Positions 36,311 to 47,642 of a stretch of 64,000 bases of DNA are shown here, piece after piece. This DNA comes from Planctomycetota bacterium. Lineage in GTDB: Bacteria; Planctomycetota; UBA8742; UBA2392. How positions within the stretch are numbered: position 1 is the first letter of the stretch; every line of letters begins with the position of its first letter. Under the pieces are notes generated by a model. It ran no database searches, was not told the DNA's origin, and saw only the letters and a program-made list of their open reading frames with translations. The position numbers and the translations under genes were made by a program. The stretch spans positions 62,001-126,000 of the forward strand of contig JAJVIO010000008.1 in NCBI GenBank assembly GCA_022071975.1. Reading direction: 5' to 3'.

Positions 36311-37291
36311 ATGAATCGTGTTGCGTTGTTCGCGCTCACGGCTGTGACGGCGGCAGTGTTAGCCGGCAGCTTGAGCGCCGCCGTGGAGGTCGGCGACGCC
36401 GGCCCCAACTTCAAATTCGACAAGAGCTGGAACCTTGAGGCCGGTGTCACTGAGCTCGATCAGCTGCGTGGCAAAGTGGTGATGATTGAGGCCTGGGCAA
36501 CATGGTGAGGGCCCTGCATGAAGGGGGTTCCCCATCTACAGGAGTTGAACGACAAGTTCCGTGAACGCGGCTTCGAGATCGTGGCCGTCAGCAAGGAAGA
36601 CGCGAACTTGATCCAGACCAAGCTGATCGACGCCAAGAAGGTCACCTACGGCGTTGTGAAGGCTGACATTGGCAGCATCTACGAAACCCGTGGCATCCCC
36701 CACTGCTGGGTGCTCGATGCCGAGGGCAAATGCATTTTCAAGGGTCACCCGAGCAGCGTGACTGCTGAAAGCGTCGAAGAGTGGATCAAGAATCTGGCCC
36801 CCACCAAGGTTGACCGCGAAGTTGCCAAGGAAGTGAAGGGCGCGGCTGAGTCCTTCAACAAGGGCGAGTACGGCAAGGCCCAGGTCGAGGCGGCAAAGGT
36901 CGGCGCGGAAGCCACCGACGAACTGGTCAAAGCTGACGCCAAGTACGTTGAAGAGCTCGTGCAGAAGCACGTCGACATCTACACCAAGAAGATGGAAGCC
37001 GCCCGCACGGCCGGCGACCTGGTGAAGCTCGGCAAGGTAATGGAGGAGGCCGCCGCCAAGTTCAAAGGCAGCGAGCAGGGCGACAAGTGGGCCACCGAGG
37101 CCAAGGAACTCACCAAGAGCAAGGAGTACAAGGACACGCTCAAGGCCCAGGAGGACCTCGATGAACTCAAGCCCAAGCTTGAAGACATGAAGGGCTCCAG
37201 CGCCAAGAAGGCACTCGAGAAGATCGCCAAGAAGTACCCGGACACCCCGGCCGGCAAAGAAGCGGCCGAGCTGGCCAAGCGCTACGAGTAA
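36311..37291 (+). CDS. Thioredoxin-like selenoprotein candidate with in-frame UGA
   Basis: Reading through TGA at 36506-36508 joins two in-frame parts into 326 residues. The protein has a signal peptide (ALFALTAVTAAVLAGSLSA) and then a thioredoxin fold: VVMIEAWATW-U66-GPCMKGVPHLQELNDKF, later RGIPHCWVLDAEGKCIF with the cis-Pro. The UGA sits exactly at the first Cys of WCGPC, so Sec66-Gly-Pro-Cys69 is expected. About 160 residues of charged helix follow. UGA is a stop elsewhere in this window. A ribosome site GGGAGAG precedes the ATG. It likely acts as an exported thiol or selenol oxidoreductase. Alternatives are a nonsense mutation or sequencing error. The sel genes must lie elsewhere. Confidence 0.8.
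36509..36542 (+). promoter_or_regulatory. Candidate bacterial SECIS stem-loop
   Basis: Directly after the UGA, CCUG (36513-36516) can pair with CAGG (36539-36542) and GGGG (36523-36526) with CCCC (36530-36533), leaving a GUU apical loop. The loop G is 19 nt from the UGA, in the range for bacterial SECIS elements read by SelB. The internal loop is asymmetric and the pairing is modest. Read by eye only. Confidence 0.55.
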
Positions 37292-37307
37292 CTTCGCCTT
37301 TCACGGA

Positions 37308-37340
37308 CAGGGACAGGCACCAAGGTGCCTGTCCCTGTTT
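37308..37340 (+). terminator. Perfect 14-bp hairpin with T-tail after the selenoprotein gene
   Basis: Stem CAGGGACAGGCACC / GGTGCCTGTCCCTG with loop AA is followed by TTT. It would terminate the selenoprotein transcript. Its GGGACAG core resembles the other intergenic palindromes of the window, so it may be a repeat element used as terminator. Confidence 0.75.
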
Positions 37341-37393
37341 CATTCGCCCTCGCCATTGTCGCGTCCCCCACTATCATGCGCGCGGAGGATGCC

Positions 37394-38035
37394 ATGCCGA
37401 CCCTGACCGCAATCGAACGCCGCGTGATCGGCACACTGATCGAGAAGTCGCTGACCACGCCGCAGAACTACCCGCTGAGCCTGAACGCGCTGACCAACGG
37501 CTGCAACCAGAAATCCGCGCGCGACCCGGAAACCAGCTACACCGAAAACGAAGTGCTGGAGACCCTGCAGAGCCTCAAGCGCCGCAGCTTCGCCACCGAG
37601 TTCTTCGGCGCCGGCAGCCGCGTCAGCAAGTGGGAGGAAGCCTTTGTCGCCAACACCGGCCTCAGCAACGAGCAGGCGGCCGTGATCGCCGAGCTGCTGC
37701 TGCGCGGCCCCCAGACCGAGGGCGAGCTGCGCCAGCGCGCGAGCCGTATGGCGCCGATCGCGGACCTGCCGGCGCTGCACAAGGTGCTGGAGGAGCTGGC
37801 CGGCCGCGAGGAGCCGTTTGCGAAGCGGATCAGCGACCCCAACCGTGCCCGCGGCGTGATCTGGGCCCACTGCCTGTACCCCGAGGACGAGGCCCCGAGC
37901 GCGGAGGAGCCAAGCGCCTCGGCCCGGGTTACGGTGCGCACCGCCAGCCCGGCGCTCGAAGAGCGCATTGCGGCGCTGGAGGCCCGAGTGGCGGCGCTGG
38001 AACAGCAGTTGGGCGTCTCCCCCACCGGCGGCTGA
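37394..38035 (+). CDS. YceH-family (DUF480) protein
   Basis: The product has 213 residues and belongs to the YceH/DUF480 family, a winged-helix protein of unknown function. It opens MPTLTAIERRVIGTLIEKSLTTPQNYPLSLNALTNGCNQKSARDP, which is diagnostic. Later VIAELLLRGPQTEGELRQRASRM is a second winged-helix unit. The C-terminus is a short coiled coil (ALEERIAALEARVAALEQQL). The start at 37394 is fixed by GGAGG 5 bp upstream. Confidence 0.92.
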   Translation: MPTLTAIERRVIGTLIEKSLTTPQNYPLSLNALTNGCNQKSARDPETSYTENEVLETLQSLKRRSFATEFFGAGSRVSKWEEAFVANTGLSNEQAAVIAELLLRGPQTEGELRQRASRMAPIADLPALHKVLEELAGREEPFAKRISDPNRARGVIWAHCLYPEDEAPSAEEPSASARVTVRTASPALEERIAALEARVAALEQQLGVSPTGG

Positions 38036-38136
38036 TTGGGCGCGAATCCGCTTGCGTGGCGCGGGTTGCGGGGTAACTTCGCACTCCCCGACCGTTATTC
38101 GTACCAGTACGCGTCCCCAAGGCGCGAGAGGTTAAC

Positions 38137-39813
38137 ATGAAGCCACTGGCAAGCCTGGCCCTGTTCGGCGCAGTCGCGCTGAGCGCAATCCTCAACACCG
38201 CCTGCAGCGGCGGCAAGGAAATCGAAAAGGTCAGCGAAGAGCAGGTGCTCAAGATCCTGCGCTCCGACAAGTTCGAGGTGCTGGACCCTCAAGCCACAAG
38301 CAGCGGCGGCGACATCGCCGTGCTGGCCCAGATGTACGAGGGCCTGGTGCGCGCGCCTGCCACCGACGGCACGCCGGTCAGCGCCCCCAAGTGGGAGCCG
38401 AGCCTGGCCACCGAATGGACCGTCGCCGAGAACGCAACGGTCTACACCTTCAAGCTGCGCGAGAACGTGAAGTTCCACGACGGCGCAGAGCTGGACGCTG
38501 CCGCCGTCAAGCAGAGCTTCGAGCGCCTGCTGCAGAAAGACCACCCGGCCCAGCCCGTCAAGCGTCCTTATGCTACCGACCTGGCCGACATCGAAAGCAT
38601 GGAAGTGGTGGATGCCCGCACCATCCGCTTCAAGCTGCGCGACTCCAACCCGCGCTTCCTGGCCAACGTCAGCCTCCACGCCGCCTTTGTGATCAGCCCC
38701 AAGGCGATCGCGGAGATGTCCAAGCTCAACGACCCCGCCAAGCGCCAGACCTGGCTGATCGAGAACACCTCGGGCACCGGCCCCTATCGCATCGCCAAGG
38801 CCGAGGACTACCGCGGCTCCGAAAGCGTGACCCTGACGGCCTTTGACGGCTACTGGGGCGGCAAGCCGAAGATCCCGCTGCTCAGCTTCACCAGCATGAC
38901 AGATCACAAGTCGCGCCGCGAGCAGATCATGTCCGGCGCCGCCCAGTTCACCGACACGCTGCTGCCCAGCGACTGGAAAGAGCTTGAGGAAAACAAGGAC
39001 ATCACGCTCTTCACATGGGAAGCGATCAACATCATGTACCTGGCCATGAACTGCGACCCGGCAAGCGACTACCCCACCAAGGACAAGCGCGTGCGGGAAG
39101 CGATCGCCATGGCCATCGACCGCGCGCCATTCGTCGAACGCTACTACGGCGCCGCCAAGCCCGCCCACGTTCTGATCCCCTACACCATGCCCTTCGGCCA
39201 CCCCGCCGGCTACAAGCCCAAGACGGACGCGATACCCCGCGACGAGGCGCTCAAGCAGGCCGCCAAGCTGGTGGAAGAAGCCGGCTACAAGGGCGCGAAG
39301 CTGAAGCTGATACTGCCCGACGTGCCGCGCCCCTACCTGCTGTATCCGCGCGAACTTGCAGACCTGGTGCGCCAGCAGCTCGAGCCCATCGGCCTGATCG
39401 TCGAGCTGGAGCCTCGCCCCATGAAGGAGATCGGCGACCTGATCCCCAAAGGCGAATACCCGCTGATGCTGCTGGGCTGGATGGGCGACAACGGCGAGCC
39501 GGACAATTTCTGGCGTCCGCTGCTCGACGGAGAAAAGGACGAAACCGGTGCCTGGAAACCCAGCGACAACAACCTCGCCCGCTTTTTCAGCATGGACGTA
39601 CATGAAAAAGTGTACGCCGCCGGACGCGAGCCGGACACCGCCAAGCGCGACACGCTGTACAAGGACCTCGAGAAGTGGGTTCACGACCAGTACCGCCCGA
39701 TCGTGCCGTTGCTGACGGCTAAAAAGAGCTATGCCTGGACCAGCAAGCTGAAGGGCGTGCGGGTGGATACCGGTGACCAGTTCTACCTCGACAAGGCGTA
39801 CTACGCAGAGTAG
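38137..39813 (+). CDS. Peptide/nickel-type ABC transporter substrate-binding lipoprotein
   Basis: The product has 558 residues, an SBP_bac_5 (DppA/OppA) family solute-binding protein. The signal ends in a lipobox (ILNTACSGG). Family segments include AEGLVR-type MYEGLVRAPATDG, TYTFKLRENVKFHDGAELDAAAVKQSFERL and VREAIAMAIDRAPFVERYYG, with PYTMPFGHPAGYKP. It begins an operon with two permeases. No ATPase genes follow, so the ATPases must be elsewhere or shared. Confidence 0.94.
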   Translation: MKPLASLALFGAVALSAILNTACSGGKEIEKVSEEQVLKILRSDKFEVLDPQATSSGGDIAVLAQMYEGLVRAPATDGTPVSAPKWEPSLATEWTVAENATVYTFKLRENVKFHDGAELDAAAVKQSFERLLQKDHPAQPVKRPYATDLADIESMEVVDARTIRFKLRDSNPRFLANVSLHAAFVISPKAIAEMSKLNDPAKRQTWLIENTSGTGPYRIAKAEDYRGSESVTLTAFDGYWGGKPKIPLLSFTSMTDHKSRREQIMSGAAQFTDTLLPSDWKELEENKDITLFTWEAINIMYLAMNCDPASDYPTKDKRVREAIAMAIDRAPFVERYYGAAKPAHVLIPYTMPFGHPAGYKPKTDAIPRDEALKQAAKLVEEAGYKGAKLKLILPDVPRPYLLYPRELADLVRQQLEPIGLIVELEPRPMKEIGDLIPKGEYPLMLLGWMGDNGEPDNFWRPLLDGEKDETGAWKPSDNNLARFFSMDVHEKVYAAGREPDTAKRDTLYKDLEKWVHDQYRPIVPLLTAKKSYAWTSKLKGVRVDTGDQFYLDKAYYAE

Positions 39814-39864
39814 CCGCTGACCGCACGAGCGCTGCAGCGCCCGTGCCATTGGGGTAACCGGCGC

Positions 39865-40884
39865 ATGCTGAGCCACATCCTTCGACGCCTGCTGGCCACA
39901 GCCCCGATGCTGATCGGCGTCAGCATTGTCAGCTTCCTGCTGCTGCACGCCCTGCCGGGCGACCCGGCGGCGGTGCTGCTGGGCCAGCGCGCGACCGAAG
40001 AGAACAAGCGCGAGTTGCGCGAACGCATGGGCCTCGACCAGCCCCTGCACGTGCAGTACTTCGACTACATCGGCGACATCTCACGAGGCGACTTCGGCGA
40101 AAGCCACCGCACCAATCAGCCCGTCGCCACCGAGCTCAAGCAGCGCGTGCCAGCCACCATCGAGCTGGCCGTGGCGGCCATGCTGATTGCCAGCATCGTC
40201 GGTGTCTCACTGGGAGTCCTGGCGGCGGTACGTCCGCGTTCGGTTTGGGACTTCGTCTGTCTGTTCACCGCGCTGGTGGGCGTATCGATGCCGGTTTTCT
40301 GGCTGGGATTCCTGGCGCAGAAGCTGTTCGCCGGTGAATTGGAGGTGCTGCCGTTCTCCGGCCGGCTGGATTTCGGGTCCTGGCCGACGTTTGTCTCTGA
40401 CACGGGCTTCTACACACTGGACGCGGCGTTCGTGTACCAGAACCCGGAACTGTTGCTCGACGTGCTGACCCACCTGACGCTGCCTGCGTTTGTGCTGGCG
40501 ACGGTGCCAGTGGCGCTGATCGCGCGCATCACCCGCGCCACCATGCTCGAAACCCTGAAGCAGGACTTCATTCGCACGGCCAAGGCCAAGGGCGCCAGCC
40601 CCAGCGCAGTAGTGATTCGCCACGGGTTGCGAAACGCACTGATCCCGATTCTTACCGCGATCGCCACCCAGTTCGGCTACCTGCTGGGCGGCGCCGTGCT
40701 GACCGAGACCATCTTCGCCTGGCAGGGCCTGGGCCGCTACGTGATTGAGGCCATTGACGTGCTGGATGCTCGCCCCCTGCAGGCCAGCGTGCTCATCATC
40801 GCCGTCACCTTCATCCTGGTGAACCTGCTGACCGACCTTAGCTACACCCTCATCGACCCGCGGCTGCGGAAGAAGGGGGCGTGA
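39865..40884 (+). CDS. DppB/OppB-type ABC transporter permease
   Basis: The product has 339 residues and about six spans. It starts MLSHILRRLLATAPMLIGVSIVSFLLLHALPGDPA, typical of DppB. The EAA-type motif is RTAKAKGASPSAVVIRHGLRNALIPI. QEDFIRTAKAKG and LIDPRLRKK near the end match the family. It lies 51 bp after the binding protein and overlaps the next permease by TGATG. Confidence 0.95.
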   Translation: MLSHILRRLLATAPMLIGVSIVSFLLLHALPGDPAAVLLGQRATEENKRELRERMGLDQPLHVQYFDYIGDISRGDFGESHRTNQPVATELKQRVPATIELAVAAMLIASIVGVSLGVLAAVRPRSVWDFVCLFTALVGVSMPVFWLGFLAQKLFAGELEVLPFSGRLDFGSWPTFVSDTGFYTLDAAFVYQNPELLLDVLTHLTLPAFVLATVPVALIARITRATMLETLKQDFIRTAKAKGASPSAVVIRHGLRNALIPILTAIATQFGYLLGGAVLTETIFAWQGLGRYVIEAIDVLDARPLQASVLIIAVTFILVNLLTDLSYTLIDPRLRKKGA

Positions 40885-41717
40885 TGAAAGATTTCCTGCG
40901 CTTCCTGAAGACGCACCGGCCGGCGCAGGGCGGCTTGCTGCTGATTGTGCTGGTGGTGTTCGCGGCCGTGTTCGCCAACCTGCTGGCGCCATTCGGCGCC
41001 ATGGAGGCCGTGCCCAACCGCTTCTTCGCGCCCCCCGGTGGCGAGCACCTGCTTGGCACTGACAGCCAGGGGCGCGACCTGTTTTCGCGCCTGTTGTTCG
41101 GCGCGCGTTACACACTGCTGGTGGCGCTGGCCGCCACCCTGCTGTCACTGGTGGCCGGCAGCATGGTCGGCGCCTTGGCGGGCTACTTCGGTGCGCGCGT
41201 GGACATGCTGCTGATGCGCGGCGTGGACTTCATGATGAGCTTTCCCAGCTTCCTGCTGGCCGTGGTGGCGGTGGCGATCCTGGGCAAGTCGCTGGAAAAC
41301 CTGATCTGGGCCGTGGGCATCGCCGGCGCACCCAGCTTCGCGCGCCAGGTTCGCGCCGAGGTGCTGCGCATCAAGGCGCTGGAGTTCGTCGAGGCCGCCA
41401 ACGCGCTGGGCTATTCACACCTGCGCGTACTGTGGCGGCACGTGCTGCCGAACTGCCTGACGCCCATCATCGTGCTGGGCACCTTGGGCATGGGCGGCTC
41501 GATTCTCAGCGTCGCGGGGCTGGCGTTCCTGGGCCTGGGCGGCGATCCGTTTGTGCCTGAGTGGGGACTGATGCTCAAGCTGGGCTGGGACCAGAGCGCC
41601 CAGGGTGCCTCCCAAGTGGGACTCAGCGGCGCCTGCATCCTGGTGACGGTGCTGGGCTTCAACCTGCTGGGCGACGGGCTGCGGGACTGGCTTGACCCGC
41701 GCACGCGCATGCGCTAA
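40884..41717 (+). CDS. DppC/OppC-type ABC transporter permease
   Basis: The product has 277 residues and about six spans. Family marks are the N-terminal [61 protein letters not shown] (EAA motif) and [15 protein letters not shown]. The ATG at 40884 overlaps the dppB stop, preceded by AAGGGGG. It completes the membrane part of the importer; no DppD/F ATPase lies downstream. Confidence 0.95.
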   Translation: MKDFLRFLKTHRPAQGGLLLIVLVVFAAVFANLLAPFGAMEAVPNRFFAPPGGEHLLGTDSQGRDLFSRLLFGARYTLLVALAATLLSLVAGSMVGALAGYFGARVDMLLMRGVDFMMSFPSFLLAVVAVAILGKSLENLIWAVGIAGAPSFARQVRAEVLRIKALEFVEAANALGYSHLRVLWRHVLPNCLTPIIVLGTLGMGGSILSVAGLAFLGLGGDPFVPEWGLMLKLGWDQSAQGASQVGLSGACILVTVLGFNLLGDGLRDWLDPRTRMR

Positions 41718-41811
41718 GCGGCCGGGGGTTCTCCCCGGGGTTTCCACTTGTAGTACGTTTGTCATTTACTGGTACACTTCCTGTAGATACGGGGCATGGA
41801 GATACCTAGGC

Positions 41812-43872
<2,061 letters not shown>

Positions 43873-43880
43873 GCCTGAAA

Positions 43881-43960
43881 ACAATGACCAATGTCCAATC
43901 ACCAATGGTCTGTCGTAGGCCCTTCCATTGGTCGTTGGTCATTGGTAATTGGAAATTGTA
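43881..43960. repeat. Imperfect hairpin of ACCAATG-type units, copy A
   Basis: A left arm of about 28 bp (ATGACCAATGTCCAATC... to CACCAATGG) and a right arm (CCATTGGTCGTTGGTCATTGG...) form a stem with about five mismatches and a 16-nt loop between prkA and the TPR gene. A relative is at 54549-54633. Confidence 0.65.
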
Positions 43961-43976
43961 ATTCTGGACCGACGAC

Positions 43977-44642
43977 ATGTTTGAAGCAGCCGAGGCCTTT
44001 GACGTCCGCTACCTTGAGTACTTCGCCCGCCTGGGGCGTCGCTACGTCATGAGCCTCAAGGACAGCAACCAGAAGCCGGACCCCGAGAAAGTCGAACTCG
44101 CCAAGATCAAGGTCGAACAGGCCATGCGCGAGATCGTGGACGGCCAGACCGAGTTCGCGGAAACCTTCATCAACGCGGCCTACAGCGACGAGCCCGGCAC
44201 CGTGGTCTGGGGCCTGGCCATGACCGTGTGGTCCAGCGCCGGGCCGATGATGGAAGACGAGTTGCGCAAGCGCGGCAAGTCGATCCTCGACGCCGCCGCG
44301 AAGAAACGCCCCGCCCACCGGCTGCTGGTCAAGGCACACGCCATCATGTCGAAGGCCGAGCGCAACTACGCCAAGGCCCACCGTTTCTACGATATGATGC
44401 TGCGCCTGGACCCGGGCGACGTGGAGGCCGTGGCGGACAAGATCGACCTGTTCATGACGCAGGAAGAGTTCCAGAAAGCGGCGGGCATGCTTGCCAAGGC
44501 GATGCAGAAGTGGCCGGGCAATGAGTTGCTGCAGCAGGTGCAGAACACCTTCAAGCGCGACAGCAAGCAGTGCCCGCGCTGTGGTACCTACATGCGTTTT
44601 GCCGCGCCGTTCTGTCCGAAGTGCAAACACAGCTTCATGTGA
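43977..44642 (+). CDS. TPR-like protein with C-terminal zinc ribbon
   Basis: The product has 221 residues. Helical repeats (AEFAETFINAAYSDEPGT..., LVKAHAIMSKAERNYAKAHRFYDMMLRLDPGDVEAVADK) look like degenerate TPR units. The C-terminus has CPRCGTYMRFAAPFCPKCKHSFM, a clear four-Cys zinc ribbon. It starts 105 bp after prkA. Role unknown; position suggests a helper of the PrkA locus. Confidence 0.8.
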   Translation: MFEAAEAFDVRYLEYFARLGRRYVMSLKDSNQKPDPEKVELAKIKVEQAMREIVDGQTEFAETFINAAYSDEPGTVVWGLAMTVWSSAGPMMEDELRKRGKSILDAAAKKRPAHRLLVKAHAIMSKAERNYAKAHRFYDMMLRLDPGDVEAVADKIDLFMTQEEFQKAAGMLAKAMQKWPGNELLQQVQNTFKRDSKQCPRCGTYMRFAAPFCPKCKHSFM

Positions 44643-44645
44643 CGA

Positions 44646-45767
44646 ATGCCTAAGGTTCCAAGGTTGTCGACGAGGATCGCGCTGGGCTGGGCCCGCCGCC
44701 AGGCCCGTCGATTCCCGCCCCAGCCGCTGGAGCCGCTGCCTGCCGACACCACCGCGCGCATCCTGGTGGTCAACACCACCGGCATCGGCGACACCATCTT
44801 CTGTACGGCGCCGATTGCCGACCTGCGTGAGAGTTTCCCGAAGGCGCGCATCGACCTGTTTGTGGACCGCCGTCGCGTCGAGCTGGTTGAGAACAACCCC
44901 CACCTCAGCGACATCGTGGTCTACCCAGGCAAGTTCAAACGCGTGCGCGCCACCATCCGCGAGCTGCGCGAGAAGAAGTACGACGTCGCGATCATCCAGC
45001 ACGCCAACGACCCCGACGTGGTGCCCATGATAGGCGTAGCGCGCCCGAAGTTCATGGTCGGCTACGAGAGCCACACCTTCAGCGAGCTCTACTCCGTCAA
45101 GCTGCCGCCCGCGGACCGCGCCGGCGGCGCCCACACCATCGACGCGCGCCTGGCCCTCTGCCGCGCGGTCGGCGCCGCGGGCACCCACTGGCACACCCAG
45201 CTGTTTCCTGACGACGGCGACCGCGCCCAGGCCGCTGAGCTGCTGCATTCCATGAACCTCAAGGCCGGGCAGGCAATCGCCATGAACCTGGGTGGATCGC
45301 TGCCAAGTAAACGCTGGCCAATTACCCACTGGGTCGCGCTGGCGCGCGTCCTGTGCGACAGGGGCCACGCCTGTCTGTTCGTCGGCGGCCCCGACGACAC
45401 GCTGCTGGCCGAGATGGTGCGCGAACACTGCGACCATGAATCTCCCGTGCACTTCGCTGTCGGAAAGCTGCCGTTCATGGGCAGCGCTGCCTTGTTGCAG
45501 CTGTGCGCCGCGCACATCACCGGCGATACGGGCCTGATGCAGGCCGGCTTTGCGCTGGATGTGCCGACCGTTGCCCTGTTCGGCCCGGACGACCCAACCT
45601 GGACCGGCCCTCACCCGAAGCAACAGAACGCCGTTGTGCTGCAGGGCGACTCCTCCAGGCGCCCGGCCGACTACGACCGCCGCGAAGACAACGAGGGCCT
45701 GCTGATGAAGCTGATCAGCGTCGAAGAAGTTGTAACGGCGCTCGACGGCTTGCTGACCGGCAAGTGA
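44646..45767 (+). CDS. GT9-family (ADP-heptose:LPS heptosyltransferase-like) glycosyltransferase
   Basis: The product has 373 residues. It matches GT9 heptosyltransferases: RILVVNTTGIGDTIFCTAPIADLRESFP, NLGGSLPSKRWPITHWVALARVL and the ITGDTGLMQAGFALDVPTVALFGPDDPTWTGPHP nucleotide-binding region. It would transfer a heptose or similar sugar to lipopolysaccharide core at the inner membrane. It sits directly before a second glycosyltransferase and overlaps it by TGATG. Confidence 0.92.
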   Translation: MPKVPRLSTRIALGWARRQARRFPPQPLEPLPADTTARILVVNTTGIGDTIFCTAPIADLRESFPKARIDLFVDRRRVELVENNPHLSDIVVYPGKFKRVRATIRELREKKYDVAIIQHANDPDVVPMIGVARPKFMVGYESHTFSELYSVKLPPADRAGGAHTIDARLALCRAVGAAGTHWHTQLFPDDGDRAQAAELLHSMNLKAGQAIAMNLGGSLPSKRWPITHWVALARVLCDRGHACLFVGGPDDTLLAEMVREHCDHESPVHFAVGKLPFMGSAALLQLCAAHITGDTGLMQAGFALDVPTVALFGPDDPTWTGPHPKQQNAVVLQGDSSRRPADYDRREDNEGLLMKLISVEEVVTALDGLLTGK

Positions 45768-46474
45768 TGAGCGAGCTGAAGCCTCGAGTCGTGATTGTCG
45801 GGAATGCCGAAGTCCGCATTGACCACGGCAGTTTCGTGGACGCCAGTCGCCACGTGATGCGCTTCAACCTGTGCACCAACTACGGCCGTAACACCGGTAC
45901 CCGCACCACGATCCTCACCTGCATCAATGTCGGCGCCACGGGCCGGGATGCTTACCGCAAGCGCCGGTGGCGCGGATGGCCGCCGGCCGAGCAGGCTGAA
46001 GAGATCTGGTTTCGCAGCCCGTGCCAGGGCCTGCTCGAACGGGCGTGGTTGGCGCTGCGCCACCTGCGCAGCCGCAAGCAATACTTCGACTACGGTGGCA
46101 AGATCCTGCGCGCGAACGGAATGAGCGACAAGCACACGCGCTACACCACGCGTGCCGAATACGCCGCCCTTGAGCGCAAACTGGCAGCGCTTAAGGATTT
46201 CGGAAAGCGCATCATCCTCCCATCAACGGGCATGATCGGCATTGAGCGCGCGCTGGCCGACCCGCGCTTTAAGGGGCTGGAGGTATACCTGCTCGGATTC
46301 AACTGGTTCGCGGGCAACGCGCTGCGGCGCTCCCATGACGGCCACCCCTTCGACGAAGAAGAAGTCATCATGCGTGGCTACGCAGAAGCGGGCCGGTTGA
46401 CCATTCTGCCAGGTTCCGAACCGGCCGGAGAAGTGCGCCCGCAGCATGCAACTGCTACACTGGAGGCGCCATGA
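45767..46474 (+). CDS. GT29-like glycosyltransferase family protein
   Basis: The product has 235 residues. The pattern [43 protein letters not shown] and later [11 protein letters not shown] and LLGFNWF fit the sialyltransferase-like GT29/GT42 fold used by some envelope polysaccharide enzymes. The donor cannot be told. It follows the GT9 gene with a TGATG overlap, and ends in an ATGA overlap with the YeaH gene. Confidence 0.6.
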   Translation: MSELKPRVVIVGNAEVRIDHGSFVDASRHVMRFNLCTNYGRNTGTRTTILTCINVGATGRDAYRKRRWRGWPPAEQAEEIWFRSPCQGLLERAWLALRHLRSRKQYFDYGGKILRANGMSDKHTRYTTRAEYAALERKLAALKDFGKRIILPSTGMIGIERALADPRFKGLEVYLLGFNWFAGNALRRSHDGHPFDEEEVIMRGYAEAGRLTILPGSEPAGEVRPQHATATLEAP

Positions 46475-47580
46475 AGATGCACAAGATTGAGGGCGATCAC
46501 GGCCGCTTCCGCGAGATAGTCCGCGGCCGCATCCGCAAAGAACTGCGCCGCTTTCTCTCCAACGGGGAGCTGGTGGGGCGCAAGGGCAAGGATGCCGTGA
46601 GCATCCCGCTGCCGCAGATCGACATTCCCCGCTTCAAGTTCGGGCAGAAGCAGACCGGAGGCGTTGGTCAGGGCGACGGCGACGTGGGCGACGCGCTGGG
46701 CCAGGACGGCGAGCCGGGCACAGGTGCCGAGGCCGGCGACAAACCCGGCGAACACGTGCTGGAGGTGGACGTAACGCTCCAGGAGCTGGCGGAAATCCTG
46801 GGCGAAGAGCTTGAACTGCCGCGCATCGAGCCCAAGGGCAAGCACGTGGTGCAGACCGAGAAGTCGCGCTACGTGGGCATCCGGCGCATCGGTCCGGAAT
46901 CGCTGCGGCACTTCAAGCGTACCTTCAAGGCCGCGCTGCTGCGCCAGGTAGCCAGCGGCGAATACGATCCCATGAACCCGGTGATCATCCCCGAGCGCGA
47001 CGACCGACGCTACCGCAGCTGGGAAGTGCGCCCGATACCGGAAAACAGCGCCGTGCTGATCTACATGATGGACGTCAGCGGCAGCATGGGCGAGGAGCAG
47101 AAAGAGATCGTGCGCATCGAGACCTTCTGGCTCGATACCTGGCTGCGCAGCCAGTACAAGAACATCCAGAGCGTCTACATCGTGCACGACGCGGAAGCCA
47201 AAGAGGTGGACGAGCACACCTTCTTCCACCTGCGTGAGTCGGGCGGCACCAAGATCAGCAGCGCCTACCAGCTTTGCGCCAAGATCATCCGTGAACGCTT
47301 CAACCCGCTGGAATGGAACATCTACCCGTTCCATTTCTCGGACGGCGATAACTGGGGCGCCGACGATACCAGCCACTGCTTCAAGCTGCTGGACAGCGAA
47401 ATCCTGCCCGCCAGCAACGTGTTCTGTTACGGCCAAGTACGCAGCGCATACGGCAGCGGCAAGTTCAAGGAAGACCTGGACCACCGTTACGGCAACAATG
47501 AAAAGGTGATCACCAGCGACATCGCCAACGTCGAGGGGATCATGAACTCGATTCGCGAGTTCCTGGGCAAGGGCAAGTAG
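46471..47580 (+). CDS. YeaH/YhbH (DUF444) family protein
   Basis: The product has 369 residues. YeaH/YhbH proteins are the VWA-domain partner of PrkA and SpoVR. It has [54 protein letters not shown] at the N-terminus, then [19 protein letters not shown], where DVSGSM is the MIDAS motif, and later [29 protein letters not shown] Gly/Asp-rich linker lies at about 60-95. It overlaps the upstream glycosyltransferase by ATGA. With prkA at 41.8 kb and SpoVR at 23 kb, the full triad is present. Confidence 0.93.
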   Translation: MKMHKIEGDHGRFREIVRGRIRKELRRFLSNGELVGRKGKDAVSIPLPQIDIPRFKFGQKQTGGVGQGDGDVGDALGQDGEPGTGAEAGDKPGEHVLEVDVTLQELAEILGEELELPRIEPKGKHVVQTEKSRYVGIRRIGPESLRHFKRTFKAALLRQVASGEYDPMNPVIIPERDDRRYRSWEVRPIPENSAVLIYMMDVSGSMGEEQKEIVRIETFWLDTWLRSQYKNIQSVYIVHDAEAKEVDEHTFFHLRESGGTKISSAYQLCAKIIRERFNPLEWNIYPFHFSDGDNWGADDTSHCFKLLDSEILPASNVFCYGQVRSAYGSGKFKEDLDHRYGNNEKVITSDIANVEGIMNSIREFLGKGK

Positions 47581-47604
47581 CAGCAAATCGCACCGGAAAA
47601 AACA

Positions 47605-47633
47605 AACCCGCGGGCCGAAGCCCGCGGGTTTTT
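47605..47633. terminator. Rho-independent terminator between yeaH and the minus-strand gene
   Basis: Stem AACCCGCGGGC / GCCCGCGGGTT with loop CGAA is followed by a T run on the plus strand. The complement also provides A-rich flanks, so it can serve both converging genes. Confidence 0.9.
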
Positions 47634-47642
47634 CATTCCAGC

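Noticed and set aside
36311-37291. Reading the UGA as a genome-wide recoded sense codon (Gly or Trp)
   Set aside because: TGA is used as an ordinary stop, including in many ATGA overlaps, so a global code change is ruled out; the local Sec interpretation remains.
38137-41717. Complete dipeptide ABC transporter
   Set aside because: Only the binding protein and two permeases are present; no ATPase lies next to them.
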